NCBI GenBank assembly: GCA_023101885.1
Contig: JALPQD010000224.1
Coordinates: 1,911,112 to 1,975,111 of the forward strand
Length of the DNA stretch: 64,000 nt
Direction: 5' to 3'
From: Typhlomys cinereus
Lineage: Eukaryota; Chordata; Mammalia; Rodentia; Platacanthomyidae
Shown: one piece after another, positions 11,434 through 21,799 of the stretch
How the letters are laid out: each line of letters begins with the position of its first letter
Position numbering within the stretch: the first letter of the stretch is position 1
Notes under the pieces: generated by a model
What the model saw: only the letters and a program-made list of their open reading frames with translations
Told to the model about the DNA's origin: nothing
Databases searched by the model: none
Translations under genes and position numbers: made by a program

Positions 11434-11737
11434 GGGGCTGGAGAGGTGGCTCAGGGGTTAAGCCTCCGCTTTGGAGGCGGAGGGTCCTGAGTTCGGATCC
11501 CAGATCCCACGTATAGACGCCAGGCGGAAGCGAGGGCGGCCTGCGCTTCTGGTCCTGGTAGGGCGGAGCCTGTGAATCCCGGGGCAGAAGGAGGTGGAGG
11601 CGTCCACGGTGGTTCGCGAATCCGTCCGTGGTTCTACACATACACAGATACACACACACACAGACATACACGCGCACGCACATACACACACACATGCGCA
11701 CAGTTGAATAAATAATAATAAAAATTTAAAAAAAAAA
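11434..11737 (+). repeat. Young family A SINE with target-site duplication
   Basis: This is a full-length copy with an intact A box (TGGCTCAGGGGTTAAG) and B box (GAGTTCGGATCC), a GC-rich body, a CA-rich segment, and a tail of AATAAATAATAATAAAAA. A perfect direct repeat AAGGAGGATTCT flanks it (11422-11433 and 11738-11749). Little divergence from the 40.5-kb copy points to recent activity. Confidence 0.92.
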
Positions 11738-12074
11738 AAGGAGGATTCTTTTTAGCTGATTCATCATGTGAGACTCCTGGGATATTTTCTGACAATTTCC
11801 CCCTTTCATTTTACTTAAAAACAAACAAGCAAAACTCCTGGGACTCAGAGAGGCTGACAGGGTATATCTTCAGGACACTTGAAGGGGATGAGAATTAACA
11901 CTGAGATAGGGGTGGGGTGGACTATGCTGGGCATCACAATAGAGACAGTCTTTTGCTTGGTCTCTGTGGTGAGCAAAACCCAAATGCTTTAAGCCAGCCT
12001 ATATGCTCTGCTGCTCCCAAATGACTGTGCTGTAACTCAACAGGATGATTTCTCCACCAAAATGTGAAGAAACA

Positions 12075-12200
12075 ACTCTAGAGAGGCTGAGCTTGGAGCA
12101 TCACCGGGTCAAGGCCTCCCTAGCTTCCCATTGAATGGAAGCCCAGCCTGAGTTGCAGAGTGAGACCTGTGTCACAAGACAAATAAGCAGAGCCGGGGCT
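12075..12200 (+). repeat. B1-like remnant
   Basis: GAGAGGCTGAGCTTGGAGCA and GAGTTGCAGAGTGAGACCTG resemble a diverged B1. The preceding 11750-12074 contains nothing recognised. Confidence 0.45.
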
Positions 12201-12640
12201 GGTGGCACATGCTTATCATCCGAGTAAGGCAGGGCAAGAAGTGTTACAGGGTCCCTCTGGGGTCTGTGTGTGTCCAGGTTCTACTCAGGAACCCACGTGT
12301 GGAGTGCCATGAGGGGCAAATGCCAAAGATGGCTGCCAGAGTCAGGTATATTTATACACTTGGGGGGGAGGCAGAGGCTTTTGCTCATTGGTTAGCTCCA
12401 GTTTCTATAAATCTGATTGGAGCTTTGGTCCTCTACATCTCATTGGTCTGTTCATATTGGGGCCCAACCTAGTAGATCTTGTGCCCACCTCAAGGTGGAG
12501 TTTAGCTGCAATGGACAAATAATCCCAGTATCTTTTCATGAACAGAAGGTAGGGGAAAGGTGGCAACGTGTATTCCTTCAGGGTAATCTCATCAGTGGGG
12601 GACCTTCCAAGACACCACAGCATGGCTGCTCTAAAACTCC
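12200..12640 (+). mobile_element. LTR-like interspersed repeat (second type)
   Basis: 12300-12640 aligns by eye with 29663-30013. Shared blocks in the same order are AGATGGCTGCCAGAGTCAGG, CCAGTTTCTATAAATCTGAT, CATTGGTCTGTTCATATTGG and CAGCATGGCTGCTCTAAAAC. The length and TATAAA-like box suggest a solo LTR. I do not recognise the family. Confidence 0.6.
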
Positions 12641-13830
12641 CTAAGAACCAGGAGGATCAGGAGTTTGGGGCTAGCCTGGTCTACATAACAAGGACTAGGC
12701 CAACTAAGTGTTACAGTGAGACCCTGTTTTACAACAAAAAGAACAGGAAATAAGAGAAGAGAAGCAAACTAGATTTGTGAAAAAAGATGCCAGACTGAGG
12801 AAGGCTTAATTAGTCTGAGCCAGGAAAAGGGAATTGGGGGGCAGTTCCCTCACCACCACTACCATCACCTCAAACTCTCTCCCCCAAATGCAAACTGAGA
12901 GGAAGAACAAGACTTCAGAACTGGGCTAGGCATGCAGCTCAGTGGCAGAGCGCGCTCAGCACATGCAACTTCAAGCCCCAGCCTCACTCACCCCCCAAAA
13001 GAAATGACAGGCAAAACCCGAGTCCCCATGCTAACCCAAGGACATTCCCTTCCGTCTCCAGTGCTTTGGGTGGGAGATTGCTTTGATCATGGGCACTGTG
13101 GAGAGATTGCTCTGGCTGCCACATGAAAACGGATTGGAAATGGAGAGGACAAGGTCATAATTTCCCCAGAGGTCAGGGGAGTGGAAACAGAAAGCCAGGC
13201 GTAGATTGCGGACAGATAATTTCCCAGAGATGTGATAACTGGAGGGCAGGTATGTAAATAGGAATCTAGTAGTTGAGAAGAGCCAGGCATGCAATTATAA
13301 CTCTGAAATTAACTGTCCTGATTTTGTGAGGCACCCTTTGCAGAAAGCCTGGTTGTTGCTGCCCAACATCAGGTTTCCTAAGGAGTACTGTGAGCTCGCG
13401 CCTGAGAATGTCCACTTCTTGCTTCACATTCCCTGGATCTCTGGCTTCTAGCTCTGCTTTCTGATCTCTTTCTCTGTGCAGCCACCAGGTCCTCTTAGCA
13501 GTTCTCTGCTCCTGTTACCAATCTGGACATTTGGGAAAAGATTATCTAAGATCAAGAGGGAAGTCTGAGAACTTCTAGAAAGAATATGCGATCTATGAAA
13601 GAATAGCATTCACACTGAGAGTAGACTTCTCAAAGGCACACTGGCTACAAGGCAGCAAATAATTATTAAATGCTGAAAAGCCAAAACTGAAAATCTGTGA
13701 GTCTATACGTAAAACTCTAAATAAACACAGTTATCTGAAGTTCATTTGTCAGAATGGGACACTAGTGGCCGCTGGCACACTCCTGGGGCTGACTTGTGAA
13801 TTAGAGGTCAGCCTGGGCTGTAAAACAAGA
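12640..13830. other. Unique DNA with B1 and ID remnants
   Basis: 12645-12760 is B1-like (GGGGCTAGCCTGGTCTACAT). 12925-12995 is ID-like (CAGCTCAGTGGCAGAGCGCG). 13000-13780 shows no gene and no repeat I can name. Confidence 0.5.
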
Positions 13831-13864
13831 CCCTGTCTCAGGGAGAGACAGAAAGAGAGGAGAA

Positions 13865-14235
13865 AGTGGGAAAGTGAGTCCAGACCTGCATAATGACTGA
13901 CATACCAACATGCCCCATAGACCGTAGAGGGATTCAATAGAAATAAGAACACATAGTGGAAATCATGGGGACTAAAGCTAGGTGAGTGAAGGAAAATGTT
14001 CCTGTCAGTGGGGTGGCTTGAAGAAAGGCAACTTGGTATGACATAAGAGGCCTGAACTCCCCACAAGAGTAGACAAGCCAGAAGGAACCCTGGGGTCCAT
14101 AGCAGTAGACAAGCAGGGGGTGGTAGGGAGTGGGATGGACTGATGAAGAGATGGGAGGGAGGGGGGATGTAGGGAAGCAGGGATAAGTACTCAACATGCA
14201 TAATAGAAAAATAAAATAATAATTTAAAAATAAAG
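13865..14235 (+). mobile_element. L1-3'-end-like block, copy 1
   Basis: This is one of four related blocks. It has CCAGACCTGCATAATGACTG, TCAGTGGGGTGGCTTGAAGA, CACAAGAGTAGACAAGCCAG, then a GGGA-rich tract and an A-rich end (AATAATAATTTAAAAATAAA). A purine-rich tract before poly(A) is typical of rodent L1 3' untranslated regions. No coding part is attached. Confidence 0.6.
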
Positions 14236-14269
14236 GAGAGGAGGAAGAGGAGAAGGAAGATGATAATGA

Positions 14270-14391
14270 GGAATAACATGTTACACAGGTCTGTAATCCC
14301 ATCACTTAGAAGGTGGAAGCAGGAGAGTCTCAAGTTTAAGGTTATCTTCAGTTGGATATCAGCCTGAGCTACCTAAGAACCTGTTTCAAAA

Positions 14392-14431
<40 letters not shown>

Positions 14432-14432
14432 G
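14270..14432 (+). repeat. B1-like SINE with (AAAG)n tail
   Basis: TCTGTAATCCCATCACTTAG, ATCAGCCTGAGCTACCTAAG and a pure AAAG array at 14392-14430 form a B1-like element whose tail has grown into a microsatellite. Confidence 0.65.
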
Positions 14433-14570
14433 AAAAAGGAAAAGCCAAAACACCCCACCAAAAAGAAAAAACAGAGTTAGAGAGAGAGTTTAAAGGCAGA
14501 ATAAACTGATTCATTAGGCATTCCAAACTCTCAGGAAATTCTGCACACAGGACCTACATTGAAAACATTT

Positions 14571-14848
14571 TTGTGTGTGTGTGTGTCTTTTAAAAATTTT
14601 TTTTATTATTTATTCAATTGTGCGTGTATGCGTGTGTGTATGTGTGTGTGTAGAACCACGGGCGAATTCGGGAACCACCATGGATGCCTCCACCTCCTCG
14701 TTTACTCTGCCCCAAGATTCACAGGCTCCACGCTACCAGGACCAGAAACCGCTTCCACCCAGAGTCTATACATGGGGTCTAGGATCCGAACTCAGGACCT
14801 TCCGCCTGCAAGGCGAAGGCTTAACCCCTGAGCCACCTCTCCAGCCCC
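14571..14848 (-). repeat. Young family A SINE with target-site duplication
   Basis: This minus-strand copy ends at GGGGCTGGAGAGGTGGCTCA (reverse strand). A perfect direct repeat TGAAAACATTT lies at 14560-14570 and 14849-14859. Confidence 0.9.
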
Positions 14849-15005
14849 TGAAAACATTTAAAAAAAAAAAAAATTCTTGAGGAAATACTCCAGTGAGAAA
14901 AGACACATACAATTCAGATGTAGTGCTAAGAAACATGACCCATCTAAGTAACATTCTTATAGCCTTAAACAAACAAACAAACAAACAACAACAAAAAGCC
15001 CAGCA

Positions 15006-15237
15006 GGACTGGAAACATGGCTCAGGGGTTAAGACTCTTTCTCTCAAGCAGAAAGGTCCTGAGTTCAGATCCCAGGTTTCACTTTAAAAAACCCCAGGCA
15101 GAAACTCCAGAGGCCTGCACTTCCAGCCCTGGTGGGCGGAGCCTGGAAAATTCCAGAACTAAACAAAAAGGAGGTAGAAGCAATCAAGATGATTCCTGAA
15201 GTCACCCTTGCTCCTCCACAGGGACACACAGTGCCCT

Positions 15238-15326
<89 letters not shown>
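15006..15326 (+). repeat. Family B SINE with (CA)n and (AAAT)n
   Basis: It carries the full family order (CTCAGGGGTTAAGACTCTTT, GCACTTCCAGCCCTGGTGGG, GGAGGTAGAAGCAATCAAGA). A CA array at 15243-15279 and an AAAT array at 15281-15326 follow. Confidence 0.85.
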
Positions 15327-15727
15327 AGCTTGCTTAAAAAAATTAAAAAGGATAAGAAGAAAGAAAGAAAAGAAAAAGAAAGAGAGTAACTAGGACCAAA
15401 GAAATGAAAACATATCAATTACACTCAGAATTAAAACCTAAGAAGGTATTAAAAGGGATGTAAAGTATGCTCATTTATGCTTATTTGCCTGTTATTTATT
15501 TTCCTGTGCAGGGGTTGAGTGCAGCACATTTCTTGTACCAGCAAACACTTAACCACTGAGCTGTATCCCCGACCTGCTGTAAACAGGGATCGTGAATTCC
15601 AGGTTGGCCTGGGCTACATTGGAAGACACTGTCTTCAATTAAAAAAAAAGAGTTAGGAAGTAAGTTGTGATGACATCAACCAAGTGACACACTGACAACT
15701 TATGGGGAAAAATATGGAAAGTTTAAG

Positions 15728-16345
15728 GTTCAGGGAAAATACCCACGGAAGAGACTGTAGAGCAGGCTGAGATGCAGATGGACTTGAACTAGGAGTTCGC
15801 AGTCTACTGAGAGGCAGAGAAATTGCCAGGTCTGCGGTAGCCCAGAGGCCACGTACATCCCCACGCCGGGGATAGTGGGCTGCCAGTCATCCTCTAGGAC
15901 GGTCGTGGGATGTTGAAGCTGGTGGTCGTCCCCAAGAAGACGCCACAGGAACAAGCTGATTGGAAGCGAAAGCTGTGCCTTGCAGTGTCCCTCCAGTGCC
16001 CTCTACCGACGAGGACCAGCATCGCACCAGCTGGCAACGTGAGGGAGGTTCACCGGTCAGTCGCAGATCAGCAACTCAAAGCAAAACAAGGGGAGACCAG
16101 CTGTGACGCAAGGAAGTGACCAGTGGAAGGGACTACCTACTCTTTTTTACAGCTCAGTATGTTGTACGTCTCTGTCCAGGATCTGCATGTGCAGTTTGTA
16201 TAGTTACCAGATATTCTGTCTTGAGCCTGCTTTCTGGTTGTGGTCCTGTCCCCTCCCACGCACCCCTCCTCAACAGATCACTGAATTCTGAGCTATTTTA
16301 CAGCTCTGTAAATTGTTTTAAAAACAAAAACAAAAAACAAAAAAC
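15728..16345 (+). pseudogene. Possible unidentified processed sequence
   Basis: This CpG-richer, non-repetitive segment differs from its surroundings and ends with TGTAAATTGTTTTAAAAACA and an A/C-rich tail (16321-16356), as a retrocopied mRNA might. The frame at 15910-16119 reads 69 codons, but no domain is recognised and no target-site duplication was found. It could equally be a unique or regulatory sequence. Confidence 0.3.
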
Positions 16346-16356
16346 AAACAAAAAAA

Positions 16357-16490
16357 GAGCTGGTGAGATAACTCAGTGGACAAGGCACCTGTGCAAAAAC
16401 TTGGCAACCAGAGTTTGATTCCTGGTAGTCCATGTAGTTCCTCTCTCATTCTCTCTCTCTCTCTCTTAAGTAAAATATTTTTAAAAACTA
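16357..16490 (+). repeat. RSINE-like SINE
   Basis: The head GAGCTGGTGAGATAACTCAG, the block AACTTGGCAACCAGAGTTTG, and a TCTC microsatellite at 16440-16467 are visible. Confidence 0.65.
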
Positions 16491-16859
16491 CAATTATATT
16501 AGTCCATAGAAATAAATTGGGTTAAATGTGCAGTGGAATAAAATAGCTAATATTCCTGTGGTTAGATAATTTTGTACATTTTATCTTCTACTCTTTTTTT
16601 GGCAACTAAGATTGGTCTCAAACTCAGGGAAGACCTTCAATTGCTGATTTCCCTGACTCTCTCTTTCCACTGTCCCGTTACAGTTTGCCCACCCCACCCA
16701 GCATATCTCCCATACTTACAAAATAAATTCACTCTAGCATTCTTTTAATTCTTTGAATTTGTAAGATACCTACTGGTTTCTTCATTAATTGACAAAGTAA
16801 CTAAAGCCTCTGATACATTCATTTTATATGATTTGTTTTGTCCTTTAAAATTATACTTT

Positions 16860-17140
16860 ATTGGGAACCGTAAGGACTACAGCTAGACAGGTAAAGGGGA
16901 GGCTCCTATTAGTGGGTCTTCCCAAGGAAGGGTCATTTGATCTGCCTCAGAGGCCTGAAACCCCATTAGAAAAATGATTCAGAGGGAACCCAGGAAACCA
17001 AGAAACAGAAGGATGGGAGGAAGTGGGATGGATTAATGAGAGGAAGGGAGGGAAGAAAGGGAGGGGTAAGGAGGGGGACAGGGATAATTTCTCATCATGA
17101 AGGAAAGAAAGAAAAGAAAAAGAAAAAAAATTATACTTTA
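16860..17140 (+). mobile_element. L1-3'-end-like block, copy 2
   Basis: It shares the GGGAACCCAGGAAACCAAGA, AGTGGGATGGATTAATGAGA and purine-rich tract with the three related blocks, ending in AAAGAAAAGAAAAAGAAAAA. It is shorter than copy 1. Confidence 0.55.
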
Positions 17141-17528
17141 GACATTCTAGTCACATGAGTCCTCAGTGCTAAAACATTTGACCAAGCATGTGTCAATCTA
17201 AGTCCCAGCACACACCTCAAATCCAGGCACAAGAAGGCAAATACTACATGATTCCATTTACGTGAGATGCCCAGAGTATCAAGTTCATAGAGACAGGAAG
17301 TAGAATTGTGTCTTCCAGGGCTCTGGGGCCACAGTCAGGGAAGAGGGAGAAAAGTTGTGAGATAGGACCTGATTGCTTAAGGGCACAATTTCAGTTAGGA
17401 AATGAGAACCTTTCAATAGTTGCATACAGATCTTGCACAAAATGAGTGGGTTTCGTGGTAATGAACTATGCACTTAAAATTGGCTAATTTTTTTTAACAT
17501 GTTACTAGTATAAGATGTTCCTTTGGGG

Positions 17529-18245
17529 CAACCCACAGAATGGGAGAAAATCTTCACTAACCACATATCTGATAGAGCCCTATTATCCAGAGTGCACAAA
17601 GAACTTAGAAAACTAAACGCCAAGGAAACTAATGGCCCAATTAAAAAATGGGCTCTGGAGCTTAAAAGAAACTTTACCAGAGATGAAATTAAAATGTCCA
17701 ACAAATATCTTAAAAAATGCTCCACTTCCTTAGCCATCAGGGAAATGCAAATCAAAACTTCCCTGAGATATCATCTCACCCCGGTCAGGATGGCAAAAAT
17801 CCACAATACAAGCAACAACAAATGCTGGAGAGGATGTGGAGAGAGGGGAACTCTCCTACATTGCTGGTGGGAATGCAGGCTCATACAACCACTCTGGCAA
17901 GCCGTCTGGAGATTCTTAAAGAAATTAAAGATTGAAATGCCATTTGACCCTGCTATTCCACTTTTGGGAATAACCCCACATACACCAAAAATTCACTTCG
18001 ATAGCAGAAGCACAACCATGTTCATAGCAGCATGTTCATGGAATCAACCCAAATGTCCAACAGTTTATGAGTGGATAAGGAAACTGTGGTACATCTATAC
18101 AATGGAGTACTACTCAGCCATCAAAAACGATGAATTACTGGAATTTGCCGGGAAATGGATGTTATTAGAAACAATTATATTAAGTGAAGTATCCCAGACC
18201 CAGAAAATTAAGCGCCGTATGTACTCCCTAATAGGTGGCTCCTAA
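17529..18245 (+). pseudogene. L1 ORF2 C-terminal fragment
   Basis: This is the C-terminal part of the L1 ORF2 endonuclease/reverse transcriptase protein, uninterrupted for about 238 codons to its natural stop. The C-terminal cysteine motif C-x3-C-x7-H-x4-C is visible (CWRGC...HCWWEC), as are the conserved [21 protein letters not shown] and WHIYTMEYY-like (here [15 protein letters not shown]) blocks. A few residues seem to be missing in the segment before WNQPKCPT. Endonuclease and reverse transcriptase domains are absent, so it is dead as an enzyme. Confidence 0.93.
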
Positions 18246-19301
18246 TACCAAACCCACCCAGCCCACCTAGAGACACTCAAAGATAAATCTCTGTAATACC
18301 TACAGTAATTGTAAGGATTATGAACAGGAGGGATGGGGTAGGAGGGCCCCATCAGAAACAAGGAGAGAGGGGACCATGTTACAGCAGAGAAAATAGGCCT
18401 CCATCAAGGACTGCAAGTAATGATACATCTGGTTGAGTGCACAGACTTTCCTTCCTGATCATTTACAACTGATGGGGTATGATCTCACCAGAAGGGGAGG
18501 GCATATAGTCTGGCAGATAAAAAGTAACCATTTTGCAAATGGGTGATTGACCCCTCCCTCACTGTGGTTTCCTACTTTTATTACATCAACCTTTGAATAT
18601 ACTTTTATAACAAGACTCTGGTTTAACAGCTTTTTATCTCTGGCCAGAGGGTGAAATACAATACCCATCAGGATGGAGTGAAGGGCATTGCAGGAGCAGC
18701 AAAACTGCAAAAGAAAATCAACAAACCATAATCCAGAACTTCAGAGACTCTATATCAACCACCTAGGACTAGGCCAGCCTAATCTCTCCCCATCCTGAAG
18801 CTCAGGGAAATTTGCGGAAGAGGGGACGGTAAGATTGTAAGAGCATAAGGATGGGAGGAGCAATGATATGCGAGATACTCCACACAAGTTAGGGCCGAAG
18901 CAATCATAATAGGTCTTTGCATGCCCTGCGCAATGTCCCACACACTATTGACCCCATAAAGTCTAACATTTGCTAAAGGCACCAAGATCCTTGGAGGCAA
19001 GGAAATGACAGCCATAGTAGTGTTCCTATGCTTAAGGGGAACACGGGAAAGGGTTCAGGGAAAAGCCACTGGGTCCTTGTACGTCATCGGAGAGGAGGGC
19101 CCAGAGGAGAGTCAGGCATGCACATTAAAGGATTCTCCGGGGATTGGGGGGGGCACTGAGGGATGGGGAGGGAGGAGTGAGGGGAGGGGGAGCAGGGGGT
19201 AGGGGGAGGAAGGGGGAGGGAAGGAACCGGTGTACATACTAAGTTTGTATGAGCGGAAATAATAATAAAAAATGGGGAAAAATGTTAGATTAAAAAAAAA
19301 A
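17529..19301 (+). mobile_element. 5'-truncated LINE-1 with target-site duplication
   Basis: A 1.77-kb L1 3' end contains the last part of ORF2, a 3' untranslated region with a GGGA-rich tract (about 19143-19227), and a poly(A) tail. A 17-bp perfect direct repeat AAGATGTTCCTTTGGGG bounds it at 17512-17528 and 19302-19318. The long perfect duplication and open ORF2 remnant mark a fairly recent insertion. Being 5'-truncated it cannot move on its own. Confidence 0.93.
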
Positions 19302-19318
19302 AAGATGTTCCTTTGGGG

Positions 19319-19870
19319 TCCCACCTATTTCTCATCCATGTGTTTTAAAGAAAGGAACAAGAATGGGCATTCCCTGTGCAGAAGAGCATAGAGTAAGGAA
19401 TACAGGGGGAAAAAGCCATGAGCTGACTCACCTACAACCCAAGGACAAAATTATACTAGAAGTAAGGGAATGTGGCACTTCCTGATAAAATGTTGTTCAT
19501 AGAGGTCTTAAAGGCTCCCAAACATTATAGGTTTTAGCCATTGCTCTTGGTTGCTCTCCAAAAACTGTCAGCAAGACCTTATCACTGAAGATGCAACTCA
19601 AATGGATTACAGAATATGGGCAAAATATATCAACTGGAACTGGCCTGAGAACTTTCTCCTTGTTGGATAGTTTACACAGTACCAAAGAATAGTGTAGAAG
19701 CAACTGGGGGAGAGGAATAGTCACAAGCCCCATCAATGGCATGAGATCTGTAAGTTGCACTATAAATCACCATGGCAACAGATGACCACCAGTGTAATAG
19801 TGGCATGAGTTTCAAGGAGACAACCAACAGCTTTCTGATTGGATTCAAGACTTGCTTGTCAGAATGGTAC
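19319..19870. other. Unique DNA, no gene
   Basis: Non-repetitive sequence continues the pre-L1 flank. I find no coding exon or named repeat. Confidence 0.5.
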
Positions 19871-19974
19871 ACATACCTGTTACTGTAAACTAGAACAAAA
19901 ACCTAAAAAAAAAAGAAAGAAAATAGATAAATAGGGAAGACAATCAATAAACCTATAGGTAGGAAGACAGTACA

Positions 19975-20310
19975 TCAAACTGCTCTGTAGATAGATGTTA
20001 TTATACTCATAGAATGGAAATTTACAGTGGAAACCTTTGGGTGTAAAGCTGGATGAGTGAAGGGAAATGCACATATCAGTGGGGTGATCCGAAGAGAGAA
20101 AACTTGATATACCACAGAGACCTGAGCCCCCACAAGAGTAGGCAAACCAGAGTGAATCTGAGTCCATAGAAGCATATAGACAGAAGGATGGGAGGGAGTG
20201 GGAGGGATTAATAAACGAAAGGGAGGGGAGAGGAGAGAGAGAGAAGGGAGGGAAGCTGGGATAAATACTTAATATGCTTGTAAAAGTAAGAAAAGAAATT
20301 TTAAAAATAT
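19975..20310 (+). mobile_element. L1-3'-end-like block, copy 3
   Basis: It shows AAGCTGGATGAGTGAAGGGA, TATCAGTGGGGTGATCCGAA, CACAAGAGTAGGCAAACCAG, the GGGAGGGAGTGGGAGGGATT tract and GATAAATACTTAATATGCTT, in the same order as the copies at 13.9 and 21.2 kb. Confidence 0.6.
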
Positions 20311-20324
20311 TCAAAAAATGGCTA

Positions 20325-20410
20325 AAATTGTGTGGGGCTGTGGCTCATTGGTCAGACATGTGTAGCATGGGCAAAGCTCTGGCATCAATTCCCAGCACCA
20401 CACAATAAGA
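20325..20410 (+). repeat. ID-like SINE fragment
   Basis: GTGGGGCTGTGGCTCATTGG and TTCCCAGCACCACACAATAA form an ID-type tRNA-like unit. Confidence 0.5.
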
Positions 20411-20762
20411 AATGATTAAAAGAGTAAAATTTATGTTTTATAAAACATAAAAATATAAAATTTATACTGGAATTCTTTTTTTTTTTTAAACAGAATCTTA
20501 TGCAGGCATTTAGACTGGTCTTGAACTCCTGATCTTCTTGCCTTTGAATCCCAATTATTAAGGTTGTAGACATATTAGCCACATCAGGTTATTAAATACT
20601 TTTTAATTCAGCCATAGTTCTACTAAATATTCTGGAACTTTACATCTAAGATACAAAGCTAACTTGCAACAACTTATACATGATGTTACAATGATCATAA
20701 AGAAGAAAATGATTAATATTTAAGAATTAGCACACATATAAAAAATCAAGACTATCTATTAT

Positions 20763-21127
20763 GTGGTAGTTCGTTTCAGGTTTCAGTTGGACAATTAAGA
20801 ACTGAGCCTTGGGCACATATAATGAAAACTTATTTAGTTTAAGGCAGACTTCTGAGCATGCCTCTGTAAGATTGGCTAATTGCATATGTGGGAAGACTCA
20901 GTCTTTGGTAAGTGGGACCACTCCCTAGACAGGTGAATAAGATAAAGAAGAGGTTGGCAGACTGGCAAGCTGGCATGTTTGAAAGCAAGTATGTACCATT
21001 GGTCCATGCCTGCTCTTTGCTCTTGCTATAAGGTGGTAAGATGGTAAGAGTCTAAAGATGGAAAGGTCTACCATTGGACAAGACACTCCATTAAAAGCAA
21101 GGTTTTTGCATCCAGGAACTCACAGCA
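20763..21127 (+). mobile_element. Partial MaLR-like LTR
   Basis: The order TTTCAGTTGGACAATTAAGA, GAGCCTTGGGCACATATAAT, CTAGACAGGTGAATAAGATA and GGCATGTTTGAAAGC follows the LTR copies at 9.6 and 43.7 kb. The 3' end merges into the L1-like block at about 21128. Confidence 0.55.
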
Positions 21128-21505
21128 GTGAGACTTGTCCTTACCAGACCTGCATAAAGACTGACATACCAACATGCCCCCATAGAACAGTAAGGATCTC
21201 AGGAGAGATTATTACATGTATTGGAAACCTTGGAGACTAGGGCTGGATGAATGAAGGGGAATTCCCCTTTCAGTGGGGTGGCTGGAAGAGGGGCTGCTTG
21301 ATATGCCACAGAGGACTAAACTTCCACAAGAGTAGACAAGCCAGAGGGAACCCTGGGACCCATAGAAATGGACAGACAGGAGAGTGGAAGGGAATAGGAT
21401 GGATTGATAAAGGAAGGGGAGGGGGGGACGGAAAGAAGGGGGGAAGGAAGGAGGCTGGGATAAGTACTCAATATGCTTGTAAAACTAGGTAAGCAAATTA
21501 TTTAA
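21128..21505 (+). mobile_element. L1-3'-end-like block, copy 4
   Basis: ACCAGACCTGCATAAAGACT, TTCAGTGGGGTGGCTGGAAG, CACAAGAGTAGACAAGCCAG, a purine-rich stretch at 21375-21455 and an A-rich end are visible. It is the closest relative of copy 1. Confidence 0.6.
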
Positions 21506-21529
21506 AAAAAAAAGAAACGCTTAGTTTGA

Positions 21530-21799
21530 AATTTTCACTCCCTTGGGACCTTTTGAAAGTGATTATTTTGTGGGCATAGAGCCCTCATGAATGAGATTAC
21601 CATCATTAAAGTAAACGAGGACTGAGAGATCCTTCTTTCTACCACATGAAGAAAGTACAGAGAGTCCTCATTGCCCATCACGCTAATGGCATCTCAACCT
21701 TGAACTTCAGCTTCCAGAAATGAGCTAAATAGATTACTGTTGTTTCTATGTTACTCGGCCTATAGGATTTTGTCACAGCATCACAATAGACTAAGACGT
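21530..21799 (+). mobile_element. Ancient MaLR LTR (MLT1/MST-like), 3' part
   Basis: TTCTACCACATGAAGAAAGT, CTTGAACTTCAGCTTCCAGA, ATAGATTACTGTTGTTTCTA and the end ATAGACTAAGAC follow the well-known mammal-wide MLT1/MST LTR 3' half. It is diverged. Confidence 0.7.

Noticed and set aside
17513..17755. A minus-strand frame across the L1 start
   Set aside because: It is the antisense of the L1 ORF2 fragment.
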